Assembly: GCA_035636095.1 (NCBI GenBank)
Contig: DASPZU010000001.1
Coordinates: forward strand, 1 to 64,000
From: Gp7-AA10 sp035636095
GTDB lineage: Bacteria; Acidobacteriota; Thermoanaerobaculia; Gp7-AA8
Reading direction: 5' to 3'
DNA: 64,000 bases
Part shown: positions 7,884 to 16,896 of the stretch, piece after piece
How positions within the stretch are numbered: the stretch's first letter is position 1
Layout: every line of letters begins with the position of its first letter
Notes under the pieces: generated by a model
Database searches by the model: none
Seen by the model: only the letters and a program-made list of their open reading frames with translations
What the model was told of the DNA's origin: nothing
Position numbers and translations under genes: made by a program

Positions 7884-9434
7884 ATGAAGAGCGCGAACCG
7901 TTGGCCCTTGCTGCTGGTCGCCCTTTTGATCGTCGCCCTCGGCGTCCTCGCCACGCTGCAAACGCGATGGATCAACGAGGTCAACCGGGCGCAGGAGCAG
8001 CGGCTGCGCGCCGAGGTGGAAGGGGCAGCCCGGCGTTTCAGTGAGGAGATCGACCGCGAGCTTCTGCACGTGGTCTCGATTCTCGAGGTGCGGCGCGCAA
8101 ATCCGGCCGAGCTCTCGGAGCGTTACATTGCCTGGGCCTCCACCGCGCACAATCCGCGCCTGGTTGCTGCCATCTTCGTTTTCGAAAATGACTCACTGCG
8201 CCGGCTGGATCCGCAAAACGCAACGCTGTCGGCCGTTGAGTGGCCTCCGGCGCTGGCAATGTTGCGAGGTCACTTCAAGAGTTTCGAGCCGGACGTTCCC
8301 GCCTTCATCATGCCCATGCGCGGCGAGCGTGAGGCAGAATGGCGATCGCACTTCCTCATCATTCAGTTCGACGCCGGCGAGCTGACGCACCGGATGATGC
8401 CGGAGCTGGCACACCGGCTCTTCGCCACGGACAGTCTCGACGGCTTCGATGTGGCCGTCACTCGCGGCGAGTCGATCGCCTATCGCTCGAATCCATCGTG
8501 GCCGGCTCAGATTCGCGGCGCTCAGGCCGATCTGGTGTGGCCGATTGTCTTTGTCAGGCGGAAAGTATCGGAGATGAGAGCGATGCCGGAGGTCGCTTCG
8601 TCATGGCGCCTGCTGGTCCGCCATCACGGCCAGCCGTTAGCGGAAGTGATTTCGGCCGCTCGACGCCGTGATCGCGCGATCGCCTTCGCGATCCTGGGGT
8701 TGCTCGGCGCGAGCGTGGTGATCCTGGCGGCAGCGGCGCGGCGGGCGGAGAGGCTGCGGCGTCAGCAGCTCGAATTCGTCGCTGGGATCACGCACGAGCT
8801 GAACACGCCCCTGGCCGCACTGGCCTCCGCGGGCCAGAACCTCGCCGACGGCTTGCCGGTCGACACTGCGCGTTACGGTGCGACGGTCGTGAAAGAGACG
8901 CGACGTCTGATCGATCTCGTCGATCAGGTCCTGCAATTCAGCGGCATGGAAACACGCGTCGCAAAATCACGCCAAGAGGTGATCGATCCCCGCGCGGCAA
9001 TCGATGATGCGATCGCGCAATGCCGCGTCCTGGCCGAGGAGCGCGAAGTCCGCGTCGAAGCTGATGTGGCAGCGACCATCCCGAATGTCCGCGGCGATCG
9101 CGTTGCCGTGACGCGTGCGGTTCAGAACCTGGTCGCCAATGCAATCCGGCACGGCGGGGAGGGTGGATGGGTGGGCGTGCGGGCGGGGGTGGACGATGGG
9201 TTTGTGGCTATCACGGTCGAAGATCGCGGCGCGGGCATTGCGGCCGCGGACCTGCCGCATTTGTTCGAACCCTTCTATCGCGGGCGGAACGCGCAGACGC
9301 GCGGGAGTGGAATCGGATTGACGATCGTCGATCGCATTGCGCGCGCGCATGGCGGCTCCGTCACTGTCGTGCGGAAGCGCGAGCGCGGCGCCGAGTTCAC
9401 GCTGCGGCTGCCGAGCGCGGAGAGCCGGCCGTGA
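7884..9434 (+). CDS. Membrane sensor histidine kinase
   Basis: A 516-residue kinase. TM1 spans about residues 9-25, a periplasmic sensor domain runs to about 260, and TM2 is about 265-285. The phospho-acceptor box GITHELNTPLAAL has His304. The ATPase core has the N box (NLVANAIRHGG), G1 (VEDRGAGI), F box (LFEPFYRG) and G2 (RGSGIGLTI). The sensor domain matches nothing I can name. The stop codon shares its A with the ATG of the response regulator (TGATG), so translation is coupled. The divergent LTxxQ gene suggests envelope stress as the input (inference). Confidence 0.93.
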   Translation: MKSANRWPLLLVALLIVALGVLATLQTRWINEVNRAQEQRLRAEVEGAARRFSEEIDRELLHVVSILEVRRANPAELSERYIAWASTAHNPRLVAAIFVFENDSLRRLDPQNATLSAVEWPPALAMLRGHFKSFEPDVPAFIMPMRGEREAEWRSHFLIIQFDAGELTHRMMPELAHRLFATDSLDGFDVAVTRGESIAYRSNPSWPAQIRGAQADLVWPIVFVRRKVSEMRAMPEVASSWRLLVRHHGQPLAEVISAARRRDRAIAFAILGLLGASVVILAAAARRAERLRRQQLEFVAGITHELNTPLAALASAGQNLADGLPVDTARYGATVVKETRRLIDLVDQVLQFSGMETRVAKSRQEVIDPRAAIDDAIAQCRVLAEEREVRVEADVAATIPNVRGDRVAVTRAVQNLVANAIRHGGEGGWVGVRAGVDDGFVAITVEDRGAGIAAADLPHLFEPFYRGRNAQTRGSGIGLTIVDRIARAHGGSVTVVRKRERGAEFTLRLPSAESRP

Positions 9435-10102
9435 TGCGTCGCATCCTGCTGGTCGAAGACGAGGAGAGTCTCATCCTCACTCTCCGCGATCGCCTGGTGA
9501 ACGAAGGTTATGGCGTCGAGGTCGCGTCCGACGGCGAAACAGCATTTGACCGCGCGCGACGCGCTGTCTATGACGTCATCGTCCTCGACGTCGCCCTTCC
9601 CCGCAAGAACGGCTTCGACATCTGCCGCGATCTTCGCGGCGCCGGCGTGCACACGCCCGTTCTGATGCTCACCGCTCGCGGGCAGGTCGTCGATCGCGTT
9701 CTGGGATTGAAGCTCGGCGCCGACGACTACCTCACCAAGCCGTTCGACATGATCGAGCTGCTCGCGCGCGTGGAGGCGCTCATGCGCCGGTCGCGGAGCA
9801 TCGTCGGTACCTCACCGGAAAGCTACGCCTTCGGCGACATTCACGTCGATTTCCGGCGCGCCGAGGTGATGCGCGACGGGAAAGCCGTGGATGTTTCGGG
9901 ACTCGAGCTGAAGCTGCTGCGGTACCTGATCGAACATCGCGGCGCGGTTCTCACACGCGAGGAGCTGCTCGATCGTGTGTGGGGCTACGACTCCACGCCG
10001 GTGACGCGCACCGTCGATGTCCATGTCGCGTCGCTGCGACAGAAAGTGGGCGCGGAATTCATCGTCACCGTCCACGGCCTGGGATACAAGTTCCTCGGTT
10101 AA
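9434..10102 (+). CDS. OmpR-family response regulator
   Basis: A 222-residue regulator. The receiver domain (residues 1-120) has the acidic pair VEDEE, the phospho-acceptor in DVIVLDVALP, the conserved Thr in MLTARG and the Lys in LTKPF. A winged-helix OmpR/PhoB DNA-binding domain follows, with LTREELLDRVWGY and VDVHVASLRQKVG. It overlaps the kinase gene by one base and is surely its partner. The stop codon TAA lies inside a TAAAAT -10-like box used by the next gene. Confidence 0.95.
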   Translation: MRRILLVEDEESLILTLRDRLVNEGYGVEVASDGETAFDRARRAVYDVIVLDVALPRKNGFDICRDLRGAGVHTPVLMLTARGQVVDRVLGLKLGADDYLTKPFDMIELLARVEALMRRSRSIVGTSPESYAFGDIHVDFRRAEVMRDGKAVDVSGLELKLLRYLIEHRGAVLTREELLDRVWGYDSTPVTRTVDVHVASLRQKVGAEFIVTVHGLGYKFLG

Positions 10103-10131
10103 AATGGCGGCTTCCCGACGAAGGAGGCTCC

Positions 10132-11658
10132 GTGCGCGCGTCCGCTTTTTTTCTGGCCACTGTTTTGGTGTTTCCGATTGCCGTTCCGGCCCACGAGCAC
10201 GAACACGACGTCGACCTCGGTAATATCGGCAAAACGCATCTCGCGACCTCCTGCCGTGCCGCAGCGCAGAAAGAAATCGATCGCGGCGTCGCGCTGATTC
10301 ACTCATTCTGGTATTTCGAGGCCGAAAAATCGTTCCGACGCGCGGCCGATGCCGATCCGAAATGCGGGCTGGCGTGGTGGGGTGTGGCGATGTCGAATCT
10401 GCATCCGATCTGGGCACCACCCACGCCTGCCGAATGGAAGACAGGTGTGGAAGCCGCGCGAAAGGCCAAAGAGGTGGGGGGAGCAACCGATCGCGAGCGC
10501 GGGTACATCGACGCGATCAACACTTACTACGACGAATCAGCAGCGAGCCATCGCGCGCGCATGGTTGCCTATGAGAAAGCGATGGACGGCCTCTCGACCG
10601 CAAATCCGAAAGACGATGAAGCGGCCATCTTTCACGCACTCTCGATCATCGGCATCGCCGATCCGAAGGACAAGACGTACGCTAATCAGAAGCGGGCTGC
10701 CGAGATTCTCAACCGAGTGCTGCAGCTCGAACCGAACCATCCTGGAGTCGCGCACTACATCATCCACACCTTTGATTATCCCGAGCTCGCCCCGCTCGCT
10801 CTGACCGCGGCCCGCCGATACGCGAAGCTGGCGCCAGGATCACCGCACGCACTGCACATGCCTTCGCACATCTTCACCCGGCTCGGCCTGTGGGATGAAT
10901 CCATCGCGTCGAATCTGGCTTCGGCCGAGAAGGCGCGCAGTTACCTCGCGCGCGTGATGCCGGGCGCCGCGTCCTTCGATGAGCTGCATGCGGTCGATTA
11001 CCTGGTATACGCCTATCTCCAGCGCGGCGAAAATGACAAGGCGCTGGCGCTGCGCGATCAGCTCGCCAGGGTCGCCAGAGTTGATGTGCCGAATTTCGCG
11101 GCCGCCTACGCGTTGGCGGCAGTCCCGGCGCGATGCGTGCTCGAACGTCGTCAGTGGAAAGAAGCTGCCGCGCTGACCGTGCCGGCGGGCGCGTCATGGG
11201 AGAAATTTCCGTACGCCGAGGCGAACATTCATTTCGCAGTCGCAATTGGAGCGGCGCGATCGAATCAACTCGATGTGGCAAAGCGAGCGGTCGATCGCCT
11301 GATCGCAATTCACCAGGCGCTCATCGATCAGAAAGACAGCTACTGGGCCGATCAGGTCGAGATTCAGCGGCTAGGCGCGGCGGCCTGGCTCGCGCGCGCG
11401 TTGAACGACAACGACAAAGCGCTGGAACTGATGCGCAAAGCCGCCGATCTCGAAGCGTCCACTGAAAAACATCCTGTGACGCCCGGAGCGATCATTCCCG
11501 CGCGCGAGCTGCTCAGCGAAATGCTCCTCGATGCCGGAAAGCGCGAAGAGAGCCTCGCCGAGGCCAGGCGCGCGCTGCGGGATTCTCCCAATCGACGCAA
11601 CGCCATGCGGCTGGCGTCGGAGGCCGCCAAGGGCGCCGCGGTCACAGGGAAGCTGTAA
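10132..11658 (+). CDS. Secreted tetratricopeptide-repeat protein
   Basis: A 508-residue protein. GTG 10132 is chosen because it has a good Shine-Dalgarno (AAGGAGG, 10121-10127) and opens a signal peptide (RASAFFLATVLVFPIAVPA). A His/Asp-rich stretch HEHEHDVD follows; then about 450 residues of helical TPR-like repeats, with conserved blocks such as FWYFEAEKSFRRAADADP and AHYIIHTFDYPELA. Such proteins scaffold other proteins in the periplasm; no enzyme motif is visible. A TAAAAT box at 10099-10104 gives it a possible own promoter. The last 17 bases overlap tsaE on the other strand. Confidence 0.8.
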   Translation: MRASAFFLATVLVFPIAVPAHEHEHDVDLGNIGKTHLATSCRAAAQKEIDRGVALIHSFWYFEAEKSFRRAADADPKCGLAWWGVAMSNLHPIWAPPTPAEWKTGVEAARKAKEVGGATDRERGYIDAINTYYDESAASHRARMVAYEKAMDGLSTANPKDDEAAIFHALSIIGIADPKDKTYANQKRAAEILNRVLQLEPNHPGVAHYIIHTFDYPELAPLALTAARRYAKLAPGSPHALHMPSHIFTRLGLWDESIASNLASAEKARSYLARVMPGAASFDELHAVDYLVYAYLQRGENDKALALRDQLARVARVDVPNFAAAYALAAVPARCVLERRQWKEAAALTVPAGASWEKFPYAEANIHFAVAIGAARSNQLDVAKRAVDRLIAIHQALIDQKDSYWADQVEIQRLGAAAWLARALNDNDKALELMRKAADLEASTEKHPVTPGAIIPARELLSEMLLDAGKREESLAEARRALRDSPNRRNAMRLASEAAKGAAVTGKL

Positions 11659-12067
11659 TCTCGCGCGCTCCGTCATCGAGCACGCGAATGGTAATTTCGA
11701 CGTGCGAGTCTTCGAACTCCTCGAACTCGCGTTTCGGCCACTCGATCAGTTTGATTCCCGGCGCGGCTAACAACTCCGGAATGCCGATCTCCAGCCACTC
11801 GCGTCGATTTTCGGAGAGCCGGTAACCATCGATGTGAATGATGGCCGGACCGTCTGGCCGCGGATATTCATGAACGATGGCAAAGGTCGGCGAGGCGACC
11901 TCACGCGAATCGGCGCCGAGGGCGGCGGCCATCGCGCGAACGAGAAAGGTCTTGCCGCTGCCGAGGTCACCGACCAGATGCACGGTCGCGTCGGCGGGAA
12001 GCATGCGCGCGATCTCGCGTCCGGCGGCGATCGTCTCTTCCTCAGTGCGGCAAAGCCAGCTCTTCAC
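11642..12067 (-). CDS. tsaE: tRNA threonylcarbamoyladenosine biosynthesis ATPase TsaE
   Basis: A 141-residue TsaE/YjeE family protein, needed with TsaB and TsaD for t6A37 formation on tRNAs. The Walker A motif GDLGSGKT is clear, followed by SPTFAIVHEY and the DGYRL block typical of the family. The start is GTG 12067, which overlaps the stop of the upstream gene (GTGA). It is last in the nnr - VWFA - tsaE operon; nnr and tsaE are neighbours in many genomes. Confidence 0.92.
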   Translation of the reverse strand: MKSWLCRTEEETIAAGREIARMLPADATVHLVGDLGSGKTFLVRAMAAALGADSREVASPTFAIVHEYPRPDGPAIIHIDGYRLSENRREWLEIGIPELLAAPGIKLIEWPKREFEEFEDSHVEITIRVLDDGAREITASL

Positions 12068-14628
12068 GGGTAGTAACCGCGAATCGTCTTCGCCTTCCCC
12101 TCGCTGACCTGCACGGTCACTGCGTGCCACTTCGAGTCGCGTTTCGCGCTCTCAGCCGGATAAAAACCGAGGAGATACTGCGATCGGAGCTCGCTCTGGA
12201 TTGCGTCGTAAATGCGGCGAAGATCCGAGACCTGATCGATGTAGTAAACGCCTCCGCCCGTCTCGCCGCAGAACTTCCCGAATTTGTAGCGGACGTCGAT
12301 CTCGCTGGTGCTGATGCCGACGCCGATTCCGTAGACCGGCACGCCGGCGCGGCGAGCATATTCGAGGGCCTGATCGAATGAAAATTTCGACGAGGTGTCT
12401 TTGCCGTCTGTGATCACCACCAGCGCCTTTTGCCCTTTTGCGCCGGCGAAGTTGTAAAGCGAGTACACGATGGCGTCGTAGAGCGCGGTCGATTCGTCTG
12501 TCCGCAGCTTCGCCAACCCCGTGGTGACCTCGGCGATGTTCGACGTCCAGCGCTGCACGACGTGCGGTTGCGCGTCGAACGATACGAGGAATGCCCTGTC
12601 GCCCTTTTTCATCACGTTGATCAGAAACTCCGCCCCCGCCTTTTGGGCCTCGGCCAGACGCGGTTGCATCGATGTCGATGTATCGATGGCAAGGCCGATG
12701 GCGAGAGGAAGGTTCGTCACGTGCTCGAATCGCGCCAGCTTCACCGGCTGACCTTCGTCGAACACGCTGAATGCCGACTGCGGCAAATCGCCGACCGGAT
12801 GACCGTCGCGGATGACGGTCGTCGGCAGCTCGACCAGATGCACGCTGACTTCCTGCATGTACTGCGGCGTGTTGATCATCACCACATCTTCGACCGGCGG
12901 CTGGTCGGGATCGTCGAGAGTCGCCACCGCACGCAGGTAGCCGAGTCGTGAAGGCAGATCGACTGTTTGAACAAACGGCGGCTCGTAGAGAGTCGCCAGT
13001 CGCGTTTCGTTGAGGTACAGCTCCAGCTTCTGAAGTTTTTTTCCTTCCGGGAGTGTGACGGCCATCTGCACGCGCGTTCTGCCGGACAGCTTCATGGCCA
13101 CACGCGGGGAAACGATGCGGACTCGAAAATCCCCCCCTCCGGAGTTGACCACCAGCTCATCGCCGGCCACGAATTCACCTTTTGCGTTCAGCGCGATGGC
13201 GCGCACGTGGTGGACCTGGGGGACCGCGCCGAGGTCGAGATCGAGCGCAAATGGCGGGGTGCGCTTGGTCATGATTTTTGTGGCGTCGAGGTAAAACTCG
13301 ACCGCTTTGATGTCGTCTCCGGAGGTGATGGTGTCGATGTGTTGCGGTCCGCTCAGCAGCGCATCGGGAAGCGGGACGATGCGCAATTTCGTCTGATTGG
13401 ATTCGATGTCGTCGGCCGCCGCGGCGGGCTTACCCGATCCGATGTCCGGCACCACAATCATCTTTTCGACCACCGCCTCGGCGTTCGAATTGAGATCGGT
13501 GAGCTTGATGCGCGATTTGTATTCGGCCGGCTGCAGGAAGCGATCGATCACCACTGCGATCGGGTCGCTCGCTGACTCGTATGGGTAATCGAATCGGTAA
13601 CGGTATGTCTCGAAGAGCTGGTCCTCTTTCAACACTTCGCCGACAACATCGATGCTGTAGAGCTTTACGCCGGAGACTTCCTTCATCACCAGCTTCGATC
13701 GCGGCACGAGGATGGTCATCTGCGCATCGGTGCGATTTCCCCGTCTCGCCGGAAACGCGATCGAGAAATTGGCCGGCAACTGCGGCGCGGTCGGATTTGC
13801 GAGTACGATCGAGTGCAGGATCTTTCGGACGTCTTCGGCGTTCACAGGCGGAGGCTTGAACGCGTTCAGCCACGACGTCTGCGTAATCTGACTGCTCTGG
13901 ATCACCTTGAGGATCTCTTTGCCGTCGAGGCACTCGCATTCCAGGCGCGTGATCAATTCATATCCGCACACCCTTACGCCAAAGACGCGCTCGATGGCCG
14001 CGGCCTCGTTTTCCTCGGACAGCGCCATGATTTCCTGCGAAATCAGATCGGCGAGATTCTCCCTGGCGGTTTTCATCGAAAGCCACAGTCGGTAGTCGAT
14101 TCCCGTTCTCGGCTGATAGAACACCAGGCGTACGTTGCGTCCGATCTCTGGTATGTAGCCGTACGTCCAAACTTCCAGCGGCTGAATGAGCTTGCAACCG
14201 GTGAAGCCGCCGTACATCTTCACCTCGAGCGGCTCGCCCTGGATCACATAGATTTTTCCGCGATCAGAAGCGACGGAACGGTATTTTTCTTTGGCGGTCT
14301 TCAGGCGGTCGTAGTACTGCTCGCGGACCTCGTTGACGCTGACGCCTTTCGCTTTCGCGCGCCGCTGCCAGAAATCGTCGATGTACAGATCGCGTTGGGC
14401 GTCGCTTTCGAGCTGCAGGAATGTGTCGAGCTCCTCGGGCTGCATGATCGGATCGACATCTGTCAAGAATTGTCTATATTTATCAGATAGATTTTTTATG
14501 CGCTCTTTTCTTTCGCCGCGGGAGAGCTTCTGCACATCGTGTGGCGCAGACACTCCTGTCTGCGCCTGCACCGGCAAGAGTGCCGATGCCACAACCAGAA
14601 AAAAAATCGAGAGGATTCGCCGGGTCAT
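12064..14628 (-). CDS. GWxTD domain protein with VWFA-related acidobacterial domain
   Basis: An 854-residue exported protein. It has a signal peptide (MTRRILSIFFLVVASALLPVQA), then a GWxTD-type N-terminal domain (residues about 50-230, with DFWQRRAKAKG and GKIYVIQGEP). The middle is beta-rich. The C-terminal von Willebrand A domain has MIDAS motif DTSTSM and the late block QYLLGFYPAE, the arrangement typical of acidobacterial VWFA-related proteins. ATG 14628 overlaps the stop of nnr (ATGA), and its own stop overlaps tsaE. The frame stays open far upstream across nnr, but that part is non-coding shadow. The ligand is unknown. Confidence 0.88.
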   Translation of the reverse strand: MTRRILSIFFLVVASALLPVQAQTGVSAPHDVQKLSRGERKERIKNLSDKYRQFLTDVDPIMQPEELDTFLQLESDAQRDLYIDDFWQRRAKAKGVSVNEVREQYYDRLKTAKEKYRSVASDRGKIYVIQGEPLEVKMYGGFTGCKLIQPLEVWTYGYIPEIGRNVRLVFYQPRTGIDYRLWLSMKTARENLADLISQEIMALSEENEAAAIERVFGVRVCGYELITRLECECLDGKEILKVIQSSQITQTSWLNAFKPPPVNAEDVRKILHSIVLANPTAPQLPANFSIAFPARRGNRTDAQMTILVPRSKLVMKEVSGVKLYSIDVVGEVLKEDQLFETYRYRFDYPYESASDPIAVVIDRFLQPAEYKSRIKLTDLNSNAEAVVEKMIVVPDIGSGKPAAAADDIESNQTKLRIVPLPDALLSGPQHIDTITSGDDIKAVEFYLDATKIMTKRTPPFALDLDLGAVPQVHHVRAIALNAKGEFVAGDELVVNSGGGDFRVRIVSPRVAMKLSGRTRVQMAVTLPEGKKLQKLELYLNETRLATLYEPPFVQTVDLPSRLGYLRAVATLDDPDQPPVEDVVMINTPQYMQEVSVHLVELPTTVIRDGHPVGDLPQSAFSVFDEGQPVKLARFEHVTNLPLAIGLAIDTSTSMQPRLAEAQKAGAEFLINVMKKGDRAFLVSFDAQPHVVQRWTSNIAEVTTGLAKLRTDESTALYDAIVYSLYNFAGAKGQKALVVITDGKDTSSKFSFDQALEYARRAGVPVYGIGVGISTSEIDVRYKFGKFCGETGGGVYYIDQVSDLRRIYDAIQSELRSQYLLGFYPAESAKRDSKWHAVTVQVSEGKAKTIRGYYP

Positions 14629-16127
14629 CGAAGTCGCTGGATGGCCTTCGGAATGCGTTCGGCCAGATCGGTGGCCGCCAATCCTGTGTCGCCCATTTCT
14701 TCCTTGAGGAGATCGCCGGCGAAGCCGTGGATGTAGACAGCGGCACAGGCGGCGTCGAAAGGATCGACCTCGCGCGCGAGAAAGGCTGCCATCATCCCGC
14801 CTAACACATCGCCCATGCCTCCGGAGGCCATTCCGGGATTGCCGGTGGGATTCACGTTCACGTGGCCTTCCGGATCGGCGATCAGCGTCTGATGTCCTTT
14901 CAGGACCACAATGCACCTGCTCTCGCGCGCGGCCTGCCGCGCGATGTCGACGCGTTTCGAATTGACATCCGTCGTCTCGATTCCGAGGAGCCGCGCGATT
15001 TCGCCGGGATGGGGCGTGATGATGCGCGGCCGTCCGTGCGGATTGAGCTCGGTGGCGCGGCCGGCGAACGCGTTCAGCGCCGACGCGTCGATGACCATCG
15101 GCAGCTCGATTGATGCCACGGTGGCGCGGACCCAGTTGTAGGCGCGATCGGTGTCGGGCAATCCCGGTCCAATCAAGACCGCCGATTTCTTTTGCAGAAA
15201 CTCGTTGACGTCGCCGCCCGGGTACGTCATCGATTCGATGGAGGCGGCGTGGACGAGCTTCGCTGTTTCCGCGTCGGTCATCACGGTGACCAGTCCCGCG
15301 CCGGTGCGAATCGCACCGCGCGCGCCCATCACGGCCGCGCCGCTTCTGCCCGGCGACCCGGCGATGATCGCGACGTGGCCATACGTTCCTTTGTGCGTGC
15401 CGGCCAGACGCGGCTCGATGAACGGCCGGATCTCCGCCGGCGTGGTGAGCGCCAGAGTGACGCCCTGGTCCTGAATCGCGGCGTCGGGTATCGAAATGTC
15501 GGCCACGATGACTTCGCCGCACAGCACCGCCGCCGGCTCGAACACATGGCAGACTTTCGGCGCAGCGAAGGTGACCGTCACCGCCGCCTGCACGCACGGA
15601 TCGAAAGGCTGGGCCGATGACGCGTTCGCGCCGCTGGGAACATCGACCGATACGATCGGGAGCGCGAGCTCGTTCATGGCGCGGATGACTTCGGCGTTGA
15701 TCCCGTCCGGCGCGCGATTGAGTCCGGTTCCGAAAAGCGCGTCGACGATGACGTCGGCATCGCTGGCGTGAACGAGCGCTGCATTGAGCGAATCGGCGTC
15801 GGTGATCTCGTGCATCGGAAGCGCGAGGCGTTCGCAGATGGTGAGGTTCGTCTCCGCGTCGCCGGTGACCTTCCGACGATCGCCGACCATGAAGACCGCC
15901 GGCACGACGCCGCGATTCTCGAGATGCCGCGCCACCGCCAGACCGTCGCCGCCGTTCGATCCCGTTCCGCAGAAGATCGACACGCGTTCGCAATTGGCGT
16001 AGTGCTCGAAGATCGCGTCGACCACGGCCGTGGCTGCGTTTTCCATGAGCAGAAGCGATGGAATCGCAAAACGGTCGGTGGCCCGGCGATCGATGTTCCG
16101 CATTTGCTCGGCGGTCAGGATCTTCAT
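14625..16127 (-). CDS. nnr: Bifunctional NAD(P)HX epimerase / ADP-dependent dehydratase
   Basis: Repairs hydrated NAD(P)H. In the 500 residues, the N-terminal NnrE epimerase domain (about 1-210) shows GTGSNGGDGLAVAR and DALFGTGLNR. The C-terminal NnrD carbohydrate-kinase-like domain (about 220-495) shows GTYGHVAIIAGSPGRSGAA, ITPHPGE and NPGMASGGMGDVLGG. Start ATG 16127 has no Shine-Dalgarno; a word hairpin begins 12 nt upstream. First gene of the three-gene operon with VWFA and tsaE. Confidence 0.95.
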   Translation of the reverse strand: MKILTAEQMRNIDRRATDRFAIPSLLLMENAATAVVDAIFEHYANCERVSIFCGTGSNGGDGLAVARHLENRGVVPAVFMVGDRRKVTGDAETNLTICERLALPMHEITDADSLNAALVHASDADVIVDALFGTGLNRAPDGINAEVIRAMNELALPIVSVDVPSGANASSAQPFDPCVQAAVTVTFAAPKVCHVFEPAAVLCGEVIVADISIPDAAIQDQGVTLALTTPAEIRPFIEPRLAGTHKGTYGHVAIIAGSPGRSGAAVMGARGAIRTGAGLVTVMTDAETAKLVHAASIESMTYPGGDVNEFLQKKSAVLIGPGLPDTDRAYNWVRATVASIELPMVIDASALNAFAGRATELNPHGRPRIITPHPGEIARLLGIETTDVNSKRVDIARQAARESRCIVVLKGHQTLIADPEGHVNVNPTGNPGMASGGMGDVLGGMMAAFLAREVDPFDAACAAVYIHGFAGDLLKEEMGDTGLAATDLAERIPKAIQRLR

Positions 16128-16139
16128 GGCTGATTCGAA

Positions 16140-16174
16140 GAAGTTCGAAGTTCGAGGTTCGAACTTCGAACTTC
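16140..16174. repeat. Word hairpin, word TTCGAAG
   Basis: Perfect 16-bp arms (GAAGTTCGAAGTTCGA at 16140-16155 and its complement at 16159-16174) flank a 3-nt centre. Each arm is a tandem of the same 7-mer. It fills the gap between the end of the glycosyltransferase gene (16183) and the start of nnr (16127), both on the minus strand. Confidence 0.85.
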
Positions 16175-16182
16175 ACGCCTCT

Positions 16183-16875
16183 TCATGCCGCCATTCCCCA
16201 CGATCGTAGAAGCTGCGGCAGCTCACCTTCCGCTTCGCGCGTCTCCCGCGCGAAACGCTGCAGATCTTCGATGACGTCGATGTCGTCGCGTGTCGGAAGC
16301 ACTGCGGCGGCGTGATTCCAATCGCGAATGTGTTGCAGTGTCGACTGCAGGACCGAATCGCTGCCCCAGTCGATGTCGAAGAAAACCTCGGGATTGAATG
16401 CCGCGGCGCGACAGCCGATCAGGTAGTAGCCGCCGTCCTTGGCCGGACCGACGACCCACTCGCACGATTCGAGCAGGCCGAATGCGTGATCGACGATCTC
16501 ACGCGAAAGGCGCGGATCGTCGACGCCGATCGCGATGACCTTTTGTGCGCGATGAAAAAAGAACCGCTCTGAAAATGCCATCGACAGCCGGTCGCCCAGG
16601 TTCGATCCGGCCTGCATGACCAGAGTGTGCGCGCCGAACGCGCGTTGCAGCGTTTCTCCGTTCGCTGACTGCGTCGGCGCCCAGGCAATCTCGATTTCGA
16701 GATCGCCGGTCGACTCGCCAATCGCGCGCAGAAGATCGTGCAGCATCGCTGCGTACACCGCCAGCGTTTTCTCGGCGCCGATCGACTCGGCGAGTCGCGT
16801 CTTCACTTTTCCGAGCTCGGGCAGCCGCGCGAACACCAGCAGCCGCTGGGGGGGCGGCGGGAGGGTGGCAAACAC
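16183..16875 (-). CDS. TIGR04282-type glycosyltransferase / nucleotidyltransferase-like protein
   Basis: A 230-residue GT-A-like protein of the TIGR04282 family, related in fold to CofC. Motifs are LLVFARLPELGKVKTRLAE at the N-terminus, IAIGVDDPRLS and the conserved VVGPAKDGGYYLIGCR block. The biochemical role of the family is not firmly known. The start at GTG 16875 lies 6 nt after a TATACT box, so it is probably leaderless. It is divergent from the SAM hydrolase gene and shares a -10 region with it. Confidence 0.82.
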   Translation of the reverse strand: MFATLPPPPQRLLVFARLPELGKVKTRLAESIGAEKTLAVYAAMLHDLLRAIGESTGDLEIEIAWAPTQSANGETLQRAFGAHTLVMQAGSNLGDRLSMAFSERFFFHRAQKVIAIGVDDPRLSREIVDHAFGLLESCEWVVGPAKDGGYYLIGCRAAAFNPEVFFDIDWGSDSVLQSTLQHIRDWNHAAAVLPTRDDIDVIEDLQRFARETREAEGELPQLLRSWGMAA

Positions 16876-16896
16876 AGGCGAAGTATAGTTCTCGCA
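16876..16896. promoter_or_regulatory. Symmetric bidirectional leaderless promoter
   Basis: The whole intergenic gap is 21 bp. AGTATAGT at 16882-16889 reads TATAGT on plus (16884-16889, 7 nt before GTG 16897) and TATACT on minus (16887-16882, 6 nt before GTG 16875). One near-palindromic box can therefore serve as -10 for both genes, each starting transcription at its start codon. Confidence 0.65.

Noticed and set aside
14629..16176. Open frame of about 516 codons upstream of the VWFA gene, running through nnr
   Set aside because: It is an alternative frame of the clearly coding nnr gene, Arg/His-rich, with no domain; the true VWFA start has a signal peptide at 14628. Its first codons translate the word hairpin.
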